Shown here one piece after another: positions 41,888 to 50,252 of a DNA stretch of 64,000 bases. Numbering within the stretch: the first letter of the stretch is position 1; each line of letters begins with the position of its first letter. The notes under the pieces are model-generated. The model was given only the letters and a program-made list of their open reading frames with translations. It did not search any database and was not told the DNA's origin. Origin of the DNA: Thermosulfurimonas sp. F29 (GTDB lineage Bacteria; Desulfobacterota; Thermodesulfobacteria; Thermodesulfobacteriales; Thermodesulfobacteriaceae). Location: positions 124,001 through 188,000 of the forward strand of contig NZ_JAIFYA010000001.1 of the NCBI RefSeq assembly GCF_019688735.1, written 5' to 3'. A program made the position numbers and the translations under genes.

Positions 41888-44323
41888 ATGTATCCCGCGG
41901 AGCTTCTTCCCCGCGTCCGCAAGCCCGCTCGCTATCTGGACGGCGAGGTCAACGCCTTCCGCAAGCCCTGGGAGGAGGCGGAGGTCCGTTTCTGTCTGGT
42001 TTATCCGGATCTTTACGAAATCGGTATGTCCCACATAGGGCTCCTCATCCTTTACCTCATTCTGAACAGCCGGGAGGGCTTCCTGGCGGACCGGGCTTAT
42101 GTTCCGGCCCGGGATCTGGAACGACTCCTGCGGGAAAGGGGGCTAACCCTTCTTTCCTGGGAGCACTCTCGTCCGCTTCGGGATTTCGATGTGGTGGGAA
42201 TTTCCTATCCTTACGAGCTCTGCGCCACCAACATTGTGACCGTGCTCGAGCTTTCCGGCATTCCGATTCTGGCCGGGGAGCGTGGTGAGGGGGATCCCCT
42301 CGTTCTCGGCGGGGGCTCGGCCATGGCCAATCCGGAACCGGTGGCGGACTTTTACGACGCCATCGTGTTCGGGGACGGAGAGGAGGCCATCGTCGAGGTG
42401 GCCGAGGTGGTCAGGGAATGGAAGGCCGCCCGGGGCACGCGAAGGGAGCTTCTCGAGGCCCTTACGAGGCTTCCGGGGCTTTATGTGCCGGCCTACTTCC
42501 GTCCGGTTTACGATGAAGGACGGCTCGCGGCGGTAGAACCCTTAAAGCCCGGTTACGAAAGGGTACGCCGGCGCGTGGTGGCGGATCTCGACGCCGTGGT
42601 CTATCCCTTTCGCCCCCCGGTGCCCTGGTTTGCCGCCCACGATCGGCTCTCCGTAGAAATCTCCCGGGGCTGCACCAGGGGATGCCGCTTCTGTCAGGCG
42701 AGCTCCATTTACCGTCCGGTGAGGGAACGAAGCCCGGAGAGGGTGCTGGCCCTGGCCGAGGAGGGGCTTTCCGCCACCGGCTACGAGGAACTCTCCCTCC
42801 TTTCCCTTTCCGCCGGAGATTACACGGCGCTGGAGAGCCTGGTAAGGGCCCTCTATCGCCGTTTCGGAGAAAAACGGGTCTCCCTGTCCCTCCCCTCTTT
42901 GAGGGTGGGAAGCCTCACGCCGGGCCTTCTGGAGGTCCTCTCCCGGGGACGCCGCACTGGGCTGACCCTGGCCCCCGAGGCCGGGACCGAACGCCTCCGC
43001 CGGGTCATCAACAAGGACATTTCCGAAGAGGAGCTGCTGCGGGGGGCTGAACTCGCCCGGGAGCTGGGCTGGCGCGACCTCAAGCTTTACTTCATGATCG
43101 GGCTTCCCACCGAGACCGAGGAGGATCTCGAGGCCATACCGGCTCTCGCCCGCAGGGTTCGCAAGGCCGGCCGCGGCCTCGAGGTCACCGTCTCCGTGTC
43201 CACCTTCGTGCCCAAACCCCACACCCCCTTTCAGTGGGAGCGCCAGATAGACCTAGAGGCGACGCGGGAGAGACTGCGTTTCCTGAAACGGCGGACGCGC
43301 GGCCGCGGGCTGCGGCTCAAGTGGCACCTCCCGGAGCAGAGTTTCCTCGAGGGCGTGCTCTCCCGGGGAGACCGGCGGCTTTCCACCCTCATTCTGGAGG
43401 CCCATCGGCTCGGAGCCCGCCTTGACGGGTGGAGCGAGGAGTTCCGTCTGGAACGCTGGCTCGCCGCCGCCCGCAACTTAGGCCTGGATCTTTCCGCCTA
43501 CCTTCGGGAACGCGACCCGGCGGAGGTCCTCCCCTGGGAGCACCTGGAAAGCGGTCTTGCCCGGGAGTTCCTCCTTGCCGAAAGGGAGAGGGCCCTGCGC
43601 GGAGAGGTCTCCCCCGATTGCCGTTTCGAAAAGTGTCTCCGATGCGGGGTCTGCGGAAAGGAGATCCGCAATCGCCTCTTCTCCCCGGTGGAAGACCGCG
43701 AGCCCCTTCCGGACCTTCCCGCAAGCGAATCCCTTTTCTGGTACCGGGTGATTTACGCCAGGGAGGGGACCGCCAGTTTTCTTTCTCAGATCGAGGTCCA
43801 GAGGGTCCTGGAGCGGGCTCTGCGAAGGGCCGGTGTGCCGCTGGCCTTCACCCGGGGGTTCAATCCCCGCCCGAAACTCTCCTTCGGCCGAGCCCTTCCG
43901 GTGGGAGTGGCCTCCCAACGGGAGGTCTTCTTCGTGGCCCTTTCCGCGGAGATCCCCGCGGAGGTCTTCCGGAACGCGTTTTCCCGGCAGTTGCCGGAGG
44001 GATTTTCGGTGCGCGAGGTAAGCAGGGTGCCCGAACCGGAAAGGGAACCGGGAGAGGCCCTCTTTGAGGCCGTTCTTCCGGGCGGGGTATCCCCGGAAGG
44101 CGTAGAAAGACGCCTCCGCACGCCGCTTACGGTGAAACGGTCCGGAGGATCCCGGACCCTGAATCTCGAAGAATGGATAGGAGAGTGGCGGGTGGAGGGA
44201 GACCGACTTCGATTCACCCTGAGGCTGGCCTCCGGAGGCCCACGTCCCGAGGAGGTGGCCGCTCACCTCCTGGGAGAATCCCCCGAGGAAATCCTGGCCC
44301 GGGGCCTGAAAAAGCTTGCCTAA
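41888..44323 (+). CDS. B12-binding-like radical SAM protein fused to DUF2344 (TIGR03960/TIGR03936)
   Basis: An 811-residue protein. The N-terminal part resembles a B12-binding domain (YPDLYEIGMSHIGLLILY), followed by the radical SAM core with the cluster motif CTRGCRFCQ near residue 262 (CxxxCxxC). The C-terminal ~190 residues are DUF2344 (FWYRVIYAREGTASFLSQIE, FNPRPKLSFGRALPVG). A CLRCGVCG knuckle lies between. The fused form is common in clostridia and delta-type bacteria; DUF2344 proteins are linked with tRNA or ribosome genes, but the reaction is not known. Confidence 0.92.
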   Translation: MYPAELLPRVRKPARYLDGEVNAFRKPWEEAEVRFCLVYPDLYEIGMSHIGLLILYLILNSREGFLADRAYVPARDLERLLRERGLTLLSWEHSRPLRDFDVVGISYPYELCATNIVTVLELSGIPILAGERGEGDPLVLGGGSAMANPEPVADFYDAIVFGDGEEAIVEVAEVVREWKAARGTRRELLEALTRLPGLYVPAYFRPVYDEGRLAAVEPLKPGYERVRRRVVADLDAVVYPFRPPVPWFAAHDRLSVEISRGCTRGCRFCQASSIYRPVRERSPERVLALAEEGLSATGYEELSLLSLSAGDYTALESLVRALYRRFGEKRVSLSLPSLRVGSLTPGLLEVLSRGRRTGLTLAPEAGTERLRRVINKDISEEELLRGAELARELGWRDLKLYFMIGLPTETEEDLEAIPALARRVRKAGRGLEVTVSVSTFVPKPHTPFQWERQIDLEATRERLRFLKRRTRGRGLRLKWHLPEQSFLEGVLSRGDRRLSTLILEAHRLGARLDGWSEEFRLERWLAAARNLGLDLSAYLRERDPAEVLPWEHLESGLAREFLLAERERALRGEVSPDCRFEKCLRCGVCGKEIRNRLFSPVEDREPLPDLPASESLFWYRVIYAREGTASFLSQIEVQRVLERALRRAGVPLAFTRGFNPRPKLSFGRALPVGVASQREVFFVALSAEIPAEVFRNAFSRQLPEGFSVREVSRVPEPEREPGEALFEAVLPGGVSPEGVERRLRTPLTVKRSGGSRTLNLEEWIGEWRVEGDRLRFTLRLASGGPRPEEVAAHLLGESPEEILARGLKKLA

Positions 44324-44344
44324 ATCGGCCTAATTTTCTATAAA
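44316..44344 (+). promoter_or_regulatory. Putative promoter TTGCCT-17-TATAAA for the pilus/secretion operon
   Basis: TTGCCT at 44316-44321, 17-base spacer, TATAAA at 44339-44344, ten bases before ATG 44355. The -35 overlaps the end of the radical SAM gene. Confidence 0.45.
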
Positions 44345-44354
44345 GAAGAAGATC

Positions 44355-45992
44355 ATGGAAAGAAAACCCATAGGTCAGCTTCTCAAGGAGCGGGGGCTTC
44401 TCACCGAGGAACACATCCGTTTCGCCCTTCTGGAGCAGAAGGCCACCCGGGAGCGCCTGGGGGAGATCCTGGTGCGGCTCGGGATGGTCACGGACTTCGA
44501 GGTGGCTCAGGTTCTGGCCGAGCAGGCGGGACTTCCCTTCGAGGACATTTCCGCCCTATCCCCCGAGCCGCAGGCCCTGCTCAAGGTCTCCCCGGCCTTT
44601 GCCCGTCAGCGGGAGGTGCTTCCCCTGCGGATCTCCGGGGGTGCCCTGGTGGTGGCCCTGCACGATCCCTTCGATCCGATCCTCCAGGAGGCGGTGTCCC
44701 GGGTCTCCGGCATGAGGATTCAGCCCCTGGTGGCCCCCCGTTCCCAGATCACCCGGGCCCTGGAACGCTATTACTACTTTCTGGAAAATCCCCCGGAAAA
44801 GGACCTCGAGGCGGTTACCGAAAGGCTCCGCGAGAACCCCAACGCCGAGGTCCAGATGGAGGACCTCATCGAAAAACTCCTCATCGTGGCCACCGGTCGA
44901 AGGGTCACGGACATCCACATTACCCCCTCGGAGAAGACCACCCAGATCTTCTTTCGCATCGACGGGGTGCTGGAACCCTTCTGGGTCTTTCCCCGGGCCA
45001 TCCACAACCGGCTCATCGGGGCCATAAAGGTGCGGGCGGGGATGGACATAGCCGAGACCCGGCTGCCTCAGGACGGACGCATGCCCTTTCGATTCCTGGG
45101 GGAGGAATACGATCTCCGCATCTCCACCGTGCGCACCCCGGCGGGGGAAAACATGGTCCTCCGCGTCCTGTCTCTGGGGGGCACGGTGTATCACCTGAGC
45201 AGCCTGGGGTTTACCGAGGAGGAGGTGGCCGTCATCCGGGATCTCTTTGAAAAACCCTACGGAATGTTTCTGGTCACCGGTCCCACCGGCTCGGGGAAGA
45301 CCACTACCCTTTACGCCGGGCTGAGGCTGCTCAACCTTCTCGAAAAAAATGTGCTTACCGCGGAGGACCCCATAGAGTATCGTCTGCCCCTGGCCCGCCA
45401 GACCCAGGTGAACGAGGAGGCCGGTTACACCTTCGCCCGGGCCATCCGGCACTTCCTGCGTCAGGATCCGGATGTGATCCTGGTGGGAGAGGTCCGGGAC
45501 GAGGAGACCGCGGAAATGGCCATAAGAAGCGCTCTTACCGGGCACCTGTTTCTCTCCACCCTGCACACCAACGACGCCCTTTCCGCCCTTTATCGCCTGA
45601 AGGACCTGGGGGTGAGCGCGGACCTCCTGGCCTCCTCCCTCCTGGGGGTGCTGGCCCAGCGGCTGGTGAGAAAGATCTGTCCCTACTGCCGCGAGGAATA
45701 TCGTCCCCCGGAATCCCTGCTCAAGCATTACGATCTGCCGCCGGATCGTGCGTATTACCGGGGCAAGGGGTGCGAGCAGTGTCAGGGTCGGGGGTATCTG
45801 GGACGAACCGTGGTGGCGGAGATCTTTCGCCTGGACGAGAGAATCAAGACCCTGGTAGCCGAGGACGCGCCGCTGGTTAAGATCGCCGAGGCGGCCCTAA
45901 AGGCCGGCATGCGCACCCTCCGCGACTCCGCCAGACAGAAGGTCCTTCAGGGAATTACCACCGTGGAAGAGATTCGCAGGGTGGTGGGGTAA
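44355..45992 (+). CDS. MshE/GspE/PilB-type assembly ATPase with c-di-GMP-binding MshEN domain
   Basis: A 545-residue hexameric ATPase. Residues 5-28 and 34-57 are two 24-residue MshEN motifs separated by exactly five residues; the second, starting RLGEILVRLG and ending AEQ, matches the consensus fully, the first has PIG in place of RLG. These motifs bind c-di-GMP in MshE. The motor domain has Walker A GPTGSGKTTTLY, an Asp box, Walker B VILVGEVRDEETAEMA, His box HLFLSTLHTNDA, and the zinc CPYC...CEQC tetracysteine. It heads the MSHA-like operon. Confidence 0.93.
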   Translation: MERKPIGQLLKERGLLTEEHIRFALLEQKATRERLGEILVRLGMVTDFEVAQVLAEQAGLPFEDISALSPEPQALLKVSPAFARQREVLPLRISGGALVVALHDPFDPILQEAVSRVSGMRIQPLVAPRSQITRALERYYYFLENPPEKDLEAVTERLRENPNAEVQMEDLIEKLLIVATGRRVTDIHITPSEKTTQIFFRIDGVLEPFWVFPRAIHNRLIGAIKVRAGMDIAETRLPQDGRMPFRFLGEEYDLRISTVRTPAGENMVLRVLSLGGTVYHLSSLGFTEEEVAVIRDLFEKPYGMFLVTGPTGSGKTTTLYAGLRLLNLLEKNVLTAEDPIEYRLPLARQTQVNEEAGYTFARAIRHFLRQDPDVILVGEVRDEETAEMAIRSALTGHLFLSTLHTNDALSALYRLKDLGVSADLLASSLLGVLAQRLVRKICPYCREEYRPPESLLKHYDLPPDRAYYRGKGCEQCQGRGYLGRTVVAEIFRLDERIKTLVAEDAPLVKIAEAALKAGMRTLRDSARQKVLQGITTVEEIRRVVG

Positions 45993-47197
45993 TGCCTCTT
46001 TATCGGTTTAAGGCCCTGACCCGGGACGGAAGTATAGTCAAGGATCAAGTGGAGTTCCCGGACCTGCGGGCCCTCTATCAGTACATCCAGCAGGAAGGTC
46101 TGGTGCTCATCAAGTACTCCTCCCGTCCGGTCTTCCCCTGGGATCGCCTCACCTTCAAGGGGGTTTCCCGGCCCGAGCTCGCGGAACTGTGCCACAACCT
46201 GGCCCTGCTGGTGCGGGGAGGGGTGCCACTTTTTCAGGCCCTGCGCGACCTGAGGGAGGCCACCCCCAATCCCCGGCTCAAAAAGGCCCTGGGAGTGCTC
46301 CTTCAGGAGATTCGGGCCGGAAATCCCCTTTCCGCGGGCATGGAAAGGGAAAAGGGCGTCTTCCCCGGGATCGTGCGCTCGCTCGCGGCGCTGGGGGAGG
46401 AGACCGGTCGCCTGGATCACACCCTGGAGGAGGCTGCCCAGCATCTCTACCGCATTCACACCATCATCACCCAGACCAAGCGGGCCATGCTCTACCCGGC
46501 CTTCGTCCTGGTGGCCATGACCGGAGCCCTCCTCTTCTGGCTGCTTTTCGTCCTGCCCAAGATCCTGGGACTCTTCGCCCAGATGCAGGTGGCCCTCCCG
46601 GCCCCCACCCGCTTCCTCATGGTCACGGTGTCCTTCCTGCAGTCCTACATACCGTACCTTGCGGGAGCCGCAATGGTTCTGCTGGTAACCTCGCTGATCC
46701 TTTACCGCAGGTTCCCCTGGTTTAGACTACACATAGAAAAAATTCTCCTTAAACTTCCCGTCGTATCCCGCGTTAAGCGTAGTTCTATACTTGCTTTCTT
46801 TTTTGAGTATCTGGCTTTACTCCTTGGTGCAGGAATTGATATCCTACGCAGTTTTGATATCATGGCCATGAACATCCAGAGTGAACTGTGTAAGAGAATT
46901 ATCAGGGAAATGAGAGAAGGGGTGCTGAGAGGTGAAGGTTTCCGGGATGTAGCCTCCCGCTCGGGTCTGTTTTCGCCTCTGGACCTCAGGATGATCGCGG
47001 TGGGGGAGGAGACGGGACGACTGGTGGACCAGCTGCGTTATCTGGCCAGACATTATTACGAAATCATTCAGGGACTGGTGGAGACCCTGAGCAAGATTCT
47101 GGAGCCGGTGCTTATCGTCGTCACCGGTTTGATCTTTCTCCTGATCGTAATAGCGTTAATAGGGCCCATCTATGAGCTCATCTCCCAGATACACTGA
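45992..47197 (+). CDS. GspF/PilC/MshG-type inner-membrane platform protein
   Basis: A 401-residue protein with the two repeated T2SSF domains (ELCHNLALLVRGGVPLFQAL and FFEYLALLLGAGIDILRSF) and three membrane segments, as in MshG/PilC. It sits in the inner membrane above the ATPase. Start overlaps the ATPase stop by one base. About 46726-46925, inside the second half, is markedly AT-rich with codons otherwise rare here, while the protein stays normal for the family. Confidence 0.93.
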   Translation: MPLYRFKALTRDGSIVKDQVEFPDLRALYQYIQQEGLVLIKYSSRPVFPWDRLTFKGVSRPELAELCHNLALLVRGGVPLFQALRDLREATPNPRLKKALGVLLQEIRAGNPLSAGMEREKGVFPGIVRSLAALGEETGRLDHTLEEAAQHLYRIHTIITQTKRAMLYPAFVLVAMTGALLFWLLFVLPKILGLFAQMQVALPAPTRFLMVTVSFLQSYIPYLAGAAMVLLVTSLILYRRFPWFRLHIEKILLKLPVVSRVKRSSILAFFFEYLALLLGAGIDILRSFDIMAMNIQSELCKRIIREMREGVLRGEGFRDVASRSGLFSPLDLRMIAVGEETGRLVDQLRYLARHYYEIIQGLVETLSKILEPVLIVVTGLIFLLIVIALIGPIYELISQIH

Positions 47198-48107
47198 AGT
47201 TCCCGATTATCTGGGCTTTTTCGGCCTGAGGGACCATCCCTTCCGTATTACGCCGGATACGGACTACTTTTATCCCTCGCGAGCCCACAAGGCCGCCCTC
47301 GAGGCCCTCAAGTACGGCATTTTGCGGCGGGAGGGATTCCTGGTGCTCACCGGCGAGCCGGGCACGGGCAAGACGCTTCTCATCCGGATGCTCTTTCGGG
47401 AGCTTCCCGAAGAGGTGGTTACGGCCATGGTGCTGACGCCGGCCCTGGGGCCGGAGGCCCTCTTCGAGGCCGTTCTGGAGGATCTGGAGATCCGGGCCTC
47501 GGGATCCAAAGAGGCCATGCTCAAGACCTTCAGGGATTACCTCTTTGAGCTTTCCCGGCGGGGGCGCACCCTTTTGCTGGTGATCGACGAGGCGCAGAAT
47601 CTCCCCCCGGAAAGCCTGGAGGAGTTGCGGCTCCTTTCCAACTTTGAGACCGAGAAGGGTAAGCTCCTCCAGATTCTCCTTTCCGGACAGCCCGCCCTGG
47701 AGGAGAAGCTCCGCTCCCCGGAGCTGGCCCAGCTGGCCCAGAGGATTACGGTGTGGGAGAGGCTGTCTCCCTTTTCCCGGGAGGAGGTAGCGGACTATGT
47801 GCGTTTTCGGCTGGCCCGGGCCGGAGGGGCCGGGATAGTCTTTTCCCGGGGGGCCGAGGGGGAACTCACCCGTTTGAGCGGGGGGATCCCCAGAGTCATA
47901 AACAAGATCATGGATCGGGCTCTGCTCGTGGCCTTCGCCCGGGGTACCCATCGCCTGAGTCCGGGGCTTCTGCGGGAGGCGGCGGAGGCAGCGGCCCTGC
48001 CCTCCACCGCGATTCGAACCGGCGGGAAAAGGATCCGGTGGATGGCCGGATTGGTCTTATTGGTGCTTCTTCTGGGGCTGGCCTATGTCTACCTTGTGGG
48101 TCGTTAA
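47172..48107 (+). CDS. ExeA/MshM-type AAA ATPase with C-terminal membrane anchor
   Basis: A 311-residue ATPase of the GspA/MshM family. It starts with YLGFFGLRDHPFRITPDTDY, then Walker A LTGEPGTGKTLLIR near residue 60 and Walker B LLLVIDEAQNL. The end has one membrane segment (MAGLVLLVLLLGLAYVYL). There is no peptidoglycan-binding domain, unlike ExeA itself, so MshM is the closer model. It overlaps the platform gene by 26 bases. Confidence 0.9.
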   Translation: MSSSPRYTEVPDYLGFFGLRDHPFRITPDTDYFYPSRAHKAALEALKYGILRREGFLVLTGEPGTGKTLLIRMLFRELPEEVVTAMVLTPALGPEALFEAVLEDLEIRASGSKEAMLKTFRDYLFELSRRGRTLLLVIDEAQNLPPESLEELRLLSNFETEKGKLLQILLSGQPALEEKLRSPELAQLAQRITVWERLSPFSREEVADYVRFRLARAGGAGIVFSRGAEGELTRLSGGIPRVINKIMDRALLVAFARGTHRLSPGLLREAAEAAALPSTAIRTGGKRIRWMAGLVLLVLLLGLAYVYLVGR

Positions 48108-49386
48108 ACCCAAAGGGGAGGGCTTCGTAGGGCTTCGGGCCTCCGGTGGTCGCCGGGGCTGGACCTTTTCGGAGGTGCGGGAGCTCGAGCCCGGAGAACT
48201 CCGGAATCGTCCCGTTCTGGCCCTGGATACCCGGCCCCAGGTTTACTTTTCCCGTGAGACCCTGACCAAGGGCCCTCGCGAGATCCTGGCCATTCAGGCC
48301 GAGGACAAGGTCCGGGAGTCCGGCTTTTTTACCGGGACCTTCAGAGTGGTCTTTCACAAACTTTCGGAAGGGCCGGTCAACATTGAGGTCGGGCTTCTGG
48401 CCCTGGATCCCTCCGGAGCGGAGGGGCTGCTCAGGCGGCTCGGAGAGGTTCAGGCTCGCCTCAAGGGGATCTATCACGAGGTCCTGGGGCTGGCCTACCT
48501 GGTGGCCCGGGAGGACGGAGAACCGATCCTGACCGCCCGGTTGAACGAGGAGGGGCTCTGGCTGGTGGTCTCCGAAAGGGGACACCCCACCTACATGCGC
48601 TTTCAGGCCGTGGACGAGTTCCTGGGGGTGGAGGGACTCCCGGTGGAAGAAAACATCCTGGCGGTACTCGATTATTACGAGAGGTTTTTCGGGAAACCCA
48701 TCCGCCGGCTCTTCCCCTGCGGTCCGCTAAGGGATCGCCTCCGTGAGGCCGGACACCTGGAGGTGTGGACCCCTTCCCTCGAAGGCTTTAAGGCCCGCGA
48801 GGAGGACATCCTTACCCATCCGGAGCTCTTCGGAGCCCCTTTCGTCCCCGGGGACTACAACCTCCTTCCCCCCTATCACCGAAGCTTCCTCCGGGGCCTG
48901 GAGTGGGTGCGTTACGCCGGAGCGGCCCTTTTCGCGATAACCATACTGAATTACGGTCTCTTTTTTCACCTTTATCGCAAGAATCGTCACCTGGATCGAG
49001 AGCTGAGGGGGCTCTCCCGGCAGTTACAGCGGAATATCGCCCGGCTGGAAAAAGACTATCCCCCGGATCAGGTGGAAAAACTCCGGATGTACCTCGAGTT
49101 GAAGAAAAAGTTCGAGGCTCAGCCCCGCATGGACGAATTTCTCTGGTGGCTGGCCCAGAAGTTGCCCGAGGGGGTGCGGGTCAAAGAAATACGGGTGCGC
49201 AGGGAGGCTCAGGGATACCGGCTGAGGCTTTCCTTCGCGTTTGAGGGGAGGCTCCGCCCGGCTCGACGGGCCTTTTACTCCTTTTTCGAGGCCTTCAAAG
49301 AGAGAGCCCGGGTGGAGAAGAGTCGTTTCGACTACGACGAACTGAACCAAAAGGCCTCCTTTTTCCTGGAGGTGCGTCTCCGATGA
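48085..49386 (+). CDS. PilM-PilN-like (GspL/MshI-type) protein
   Basis: A 433-residue protein. The first ~270 residues are a cytoplasmic domain of actin-like/GspL type with alternating strands; a single membrane segment (YAGAALFAITILNYGLFF) follows at about 273-292; the C-terminal part is a coiled coil plus ferredoxin-like fold like PilN. This combines the roles of PilM and PilN in one chain, as GspL does. Sequence similarity is weak; position and topology carry the assignment. Confidence 0.75.
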   Translation: MSTLWVVKPKGEGFVGLRASGGRRGWTFSEVRELEPGELRNRPVLALDTRPQVYFSRETLTKGPREILAIQAEDKVRESGFFTGTFRVVFHKLSEGPVNIEVGLLALDPSGAEGLLRRLGEVQARLKGIYHEVLGLAYLVAREDGEPILTARLNEEGLWLVVSERGHPTYMRFQAVDEFLGVEGLPVEENILAVLDYYERFFGKPIRRLFPCGPLRDRLREAGHLEVWTPSLEGFKAREEDILTHPELFGAPFVPGDYNLLPPYHRSFLRGLEWVRYAGAALFAITILNYGLFFHLYRKNRHLDRELRGLSRQLQRNIARLEKDYPPDQVEKLRMYLELKKKFEAQPRMDEFLWWLAQKLPEGVRVKEIRVRREAQGYRLRLSFAFEGRLRPARRAFYSFFEAFKERARVEKSRFDYDELNQKASFFLEVRLR

Positions 49387-49802
49387 GGGAGCTTCTGCGC
49401 GTCTATCGCCGGGAGTGGCTGGGGCTGGTGGCTCTGCTCGCCGTCTTCACCCTGAGTTTCTACCTGGTGATGCGAGCCTACTCCCACTATCGGAAAGACC
49501 TTCACCTTGTCCGTCAGACCCGGAGCAGTCTGGCCCAGACCCGGGACCTTTTGACCCGCCTGGAAACCTACGGTAGATATCCATTCTGGCGCCGCCTCAC
49601 CCCCCCGCAGGAAATCCAGATTCTGGAAAAGGTGGGACTCCGCCCCCTCGATGAGGCCATCCTTAAACTTTCCGAGCTTTACACCGAACGGGGCTTTTTC
49701 TTCCTGGAGGAATTTCGGCTTAACACCTGCGTGGAGACGGGAGGGCGACGCCGTGGTTGCGTGCCCCACCTCCTGGTAAGAGGAAAAAAGGCGGTTTTTT
49801 GA
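49383..49802 (+). CDS. PilO/GspM/MshJ-like small membrane protein
   Basis: A 139-residue protein with one N-terminal membrane segment (LGLVALLAVFTLSFYLVM), a coiled coil and a short periplasmic end. The arrangement equals MshJ/GspM/PilO partners of the inner-membrane complex. It shares a four-base ATGA overlap with the preceding gene. Two cysteines near the end could form a disulphide. Confidence 0.65.
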   Translation: MRELLRVYRREWLGLVALLAVFTLSFYLVMRAYSHYRKDLHLVRQTRSSLAQTRDLLTRLETYGRYPFWRRLTPPQEIQILEKVGLRPLDEAILKLSELYTERGFFFLEEFRLNTCVETGGRRRGCVPHLLVRGKKAVF

Positions 49803-49805
49803 ACC

Positions 49806-50252
49806 ATGGGAAGGTACATAGGATATCTGGTCTGGTGGGGACCGGTGCTCGTGGCGCTTACGATCTGCGCCCTTATTTACTGGCACCTTCGCCCCGATCT
49901 TTCCCGCCTGAGGGTCCCGCGTCCTCCGGAGGTTTACCGGAATCTGCCCCGGGTCTCTCCGGAAGTCGTAAAGTATGTCCCGGTTAGCCCGGTGCCGATC
50001 AGGGGTTTTGAGGAACCCCCGCCTTCTGCCCCCGCATCCCCCCGTGCGCTCGTCTCTCCCAGGTCTTACTACGAACTGAAAGCCGTGTTACGGGTGGGAA
50101 GACGGGCGATCTGCAAGTTTGAGGATAGTCTCTTCACGGTGGGCGATTCTCTGGGGCCCTTTAAAATAGTAAAAATCGGAGAAAATTATGTGGTACTCAG
50201 GGGCAAGAGGAAAACGATCAGGGTTTTTGTGGGTGAAAAGCTGGCTTTTTAG
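49806..50252 (+). CDS. MshK/GspC/PilP-like protein
   Basis: A 148-residue protein with an N-terminal membrane segment (GPVLVALTICALIYW), a Pro-rich periplasmic linker and a small beta domain ending VGDSLGPFKIVKIGENYVVL, the homology-region type of GspC/MshK/PilP that touches the secretin. It overlaps the secretin gene start by 65 bases. Confidence 0.72.
   Translation: MGRYIGYLVWWGPVLVALTICALIYWHLRPDLSRLRVPRPPEVYRNLPRVSPEVVKYVPVSPVPIRGFEEPPPSAPASPRALVSPRSYYELKAVLRVGRRAICKFEDSLFTVGDSLGPFKIVKIGENYVVLRGKRKTIRVFVGEKLAF

Noticed and set aside
41027-42034. A 335-codon minus-strand frame across the coiled-coil gene
   Set aside because: It is the mirror of the 54-bp coding repeat; it has no independent motifs, and the plus-strand frame has a promoter, membrane anchor and sensible helix pattern.
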